Shown here: one piece after another, positions 62,073 through 64,000 of the stretch
Layout: each line of letters opens with the position of its first letter
Numbering within the stretch: the stretch's first letter is position 1
Assembly: GCF_004791025.1 (NCBI RefSeq)
Contig: NZ_SRUO01000002.1
Span: 248,001-312,000 of the forward strand
Length of the DNA stretch: 64,000 bases
Source: Mesorhizobium sp. M4B.F.Ca.ET.203.01.1.1
GTDB lineage: Bacteria > Pseudomonadota > Alphaproteobacteria > Rhizobiales > Rhizobiaceae
Direction: 5' to 3'
Notes under the pieces: model-generated
The model's database searches: none
Told to the model about the DNA's origin: nothing
The model's input: only the letters and a program-made list of their open reading frames with translations
Made by a program: the position numbers and the translations under genes

Positions 62073-64000
62073 GGATGCCAGCCTGCAGATAGTGGAGGTT
62101 TGCGTAACGCCCGTTCGAGCGGATCAGGTCTTCATGGGTACCGTCCTCGACGATGCGGCCATGCTCGATCGTGATGATCCGGTTCGCGTGACGCACAGTC
62201 GAGAGCCGATGAGCGATGACAAAGACGGTCCGGCCGGCAGAAATTCGCTTCATGTTCTGCTGAATGGCGCGCTCGCTTTCGTAATCCAGGGCGCTGGTCG
62301 CCTCGTCGAGGATGAGGATGCGCGGGTCCGTAATGAGTGCCCGAGCGATTGCCACACGCTGGCGCTGCCCGCCGGAAAGACTGCTACCGCGTTCGCCGAC
62401 GACGGTGTCATAGCCCTCTGGCAGCTCCAGGATGAAATCGTGAGCACCGGCGAGCGATGCCGCAGCAATGACGCGCTCCATGGGCATGGCCGGATCAGAG
62501 AGCGCGATGTTCTCGCGAATGGATCGGTTGAAGAGCACGTTCTCTTGCAGGACGACTCCGATCTGGCGTCGAAGCCAGGTCAGGTCTACCATCGCCAGAT
62601 CGACGCCATCGACCAGCACGCGTCCACTCTCCGGCACATAGAGCCGCTGTATCAGCTTAGCAATGGTGCTCTTGCCGGAGCCCGAGGAGCCCACGATGCC
62701 GATGACCTGACCGGGCTCGACGCTGAACGACACGTCGTGCAGCACCTCGGGGCCGTCGATCCGGTAGCGGAAAGTCGCGTGCTCGAATGTCACCCGCCCG
62801 CGGATCGCCGGCAGCGCGGCGCGGCCAGGATTGAAGCTTGGCTCGGGAATGGTGTTGAGGATATCGCCCAGACGATCGATCGACAGGCGAGCCTGATGGA
62901 AATCCTGCCAAATCTGCGCGAGCCGCAGCACCGGCATGCTCACGCGTGATGCCAGCATATTGAATGCGACGAGTTCGCCGACGGTCAGGTCGCCGCCGAT
63001 CACGAGCTTGGCACCGAAGTACAGGATTGCGGCGACGACCAGCTTGTTGATCAGCTGCACCGCCTGGCTCGCAGTATTGTTCAGGCTCAGCACGCGAAAG
63101 CTTGCGGTCACATAGGCGGCGAGTTGCTCCTCCCAGCGGCGCTGCATCTGCGGCTCGACCGCCATGGCCTTCAGCGTCTCGACGCCCGTGACGGTCTCGA
63201 CGAGGAAAGCTTGATTCTCCGAGCCGCGATCGAATTTCTCATCGAGGCGCCGGCGAAACAGTGGCGCAGCCCCCGCGGAAATGCCGATGTAGAATGGGAA
63301 CGACGCCAGAACGATCAGCGTCAACGAGGTCGTGTAATAGAACATCACGGCAAGGAAAACGACGGTGAAGACGAGATCGATGACAAGCGTGAGCGCCGAA
63401 CTCGTCAGGAACTGGCGGATATTTTCGAGCTCGCGGACGCGTGCAACCGAATCCCCCACGCGGCGTGTCTGGAAATATGCGATCGGCAACGCCATCAGGT
63501 GACGAAACAGCCGGGCGCCGAGCTCGACGTCGATGCGGTTCGTCGTATGCGCGAACAGATAGACGCGCAGCGTGCCGAGAACAGTTTCGAAAACGGTCAG
63601 CGCGACGAGACCAGTGACCAGAACATCGAGCGTGCTCATGCTTCGATGCACGAGCACCTTGTCGATGATCACTTGGAAGAATAGCGGTGAGAGAAGGGCG
63701 AAAACCTGAAGGAAGAACGACGCGACAAGCACTTCGCTGAGAAGATAGCGGTACTTGTGGACCGCGCCGAGGAACCAGCCGATATCAAACCGTCGAGAGA
63801 GATCCGTCAGGGCCGCGCGCCGGGTCATCAGGATGATGCCGCCGTCCCAGATGGCCTCGAACTCGGCCTGGGTCATTGTGATGGGTTGCGGCGACGATGG
63901 GCGCTGAACGAGGAGCTTGTCGTCGACAACTTTGCCGAGGATCAGGTATCCACCGTCCCGAAGCACGGCGATTCCAGGCAGCGGAGTAACCGCAAGCCGA
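62059..64000 (-). CDS. Type I secretion ABC exporter, N-terminus outside window
   Basis: The reading frame stays open to the right edge, so the start is beyond the window; 646 codons are visible. The visible N-terminal piece, LPGIAVLRDGGYLILGKVVD, is the C-terminal part of a C39-peptidase-like domain. The membrane domain starts near FDIGWFLGAVHKYRYLLSEV. The ATPase is canonical: GSSGSGKSTIAKLI, SSLSGGQRQRVAIARALI, ILILDEATSALDYE, IAHRLSTVRHA. This suggests HlyB-type secretion of an unprocessed RTX-like substrate. Whether the C39 cysteine is present cannot be seen. No substrate gene lies in the window. Confidence 0.94.
   Translation of the reverse strand, partial: RLAVTPLPGIAVLRDGGYLILGKVVDDKLLVQRPSSPQPITMTQAEFEAIWDGGIILMTRRAALTDLSRRFDIGWFLGAVHKYRYLLSEVLVASFFLQVFALLSPLFFQVIIDKVLVHRSMSTLDVLVTGLVALTVFETVLGTLRVYLFAHTTNRIDVELGARLFRHLMALPIAYFQTRRVGDSVARVRELENIRQFLTSSALTLVIDLVFTVVFLAVMFYYTTSLTLIVLASFPFYIGISAGAAPLFRRRLDEKFDRGSENQAFLVETVTGVETLKAMAVEPQMQRRWEEQLAAYVTASFRVLSLNNTASQAVQLINKLVVAAILYFGAKLVIGGDLTVGELVAFNMLASRVSMPVLRLAQIWQDFHQARLSIDRLGDILNTIPEPSFNPGRAALPAIRGRVTFEHATFRYRIDGPEVLHDVSFSVEPGQVIGIVGSSGSGKSTIAKLIQRLYVPESGRVLVDGVDLAMVDLTWLRRQIGVVLQENVLFNRSIRENIALSDPAMPMERVIAAASLAGAHDFILELPEGYDTVVGERGSSLSGGQRQRVAIARALITDPRILILDEATSALDYESERAIQQNMKRISAGRTVFVIAHRLSTVRHANRIITIEHGRIVEDGTHEDLIRSNGRYANLHYLQAGIHEVR

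Noticed and set aside
1..64000. CRISPR arrays, tRNA or rRNA genes, transposases
   Set aside because: No regularly spaced direct repeats, cloverleaf-like sequences or transposase-like proteins were recognised on either strand.

Overview
The window looks like chromosome or symbiosis-island DNA from a Mesorhizobium-type alphaproteobacterium (order Hyphomicrobiales). The reasons are the high GC content, the compact nadABC-bioBFDAZ arrangement of rhizobia, a NadQ-type NAD regulator, a DUF1127 protein, many class III nucleotidyl cyclases, and a two-hairpin intergenic repeat present twice. The species assignment is inference. No tRNA, rRNA, CRISPR array or insertion sequence was seen.

Layout. 1-8612 (minus strand): a Nudix-type regulator (NadQ-like), then nadA, nadB and nadC, then bioB, bioF, bioD, bioA and the start of bioZ. 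Junctions overlap by 1-4 bases, except for 61 bases between nadC and bioB. Two 19-base dyads lie just before nadA. 8729-16738: a LysR regulator, a 51-residue DUF1127 protein, two class III cyclases (one with AAA and TPR regions) and a membrane-anchored protein with two haem c motifs. 16787-18752: an AT-richer island with a secreted SnoaL-like protein and a secreted M35-type zinc protease. 18892-21183: an MscS channel.

21565-36647 is the most unusual part. It holds three glycosyltransferases, a methyltransferase-like protein, an ABC exporter-like protein whose ATPase motifs are all degenerate and whose nucleotide-binding domain carries a large insertion, a stand-alone cyclic-nucleotide-binding protein, an MBL-fold hydrolase, a polysaccharide deacetylase, another glycosyltransferase, a DUF3095 cyclase-like protein overlapping a nucleotide-sugar dehydrogenase, and a further class III cyclase. 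Cyclic-nucleotide and polysaccharide genes are interleaved here, suggesting a cyclic-nucleotide-tuned glycan assembly or export system. This is inference.

36793-42762: a complete peptide/opine-type ABC importer operon. 42956-48175: two small enzymes, a second DUF5939-type cyclase, a membrane protein, a GNAT acetyltransferase and an unrecognised protein, with the two repeat copies in between. 48256-51117: a GT2-methyltransferase-deacetylase fusion. 51337-56648: two divergent cyclases with TPR regions, one also carrying zinc-ribbon and AAA domains. 56667-64000: a thioredoxin-fold protein, a mannose-1-phosphate guanylyltransferase/AGE-isomerase fusion, and a type I secretion adaptor with its ABC exporter, which runs off the window.

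Altogether seven class III cyclase or cyclase-like genes lie within about 47 kb. They are spread among cell-surface carbohydrate genes and are not adjacent to CRP-type transcription factors.
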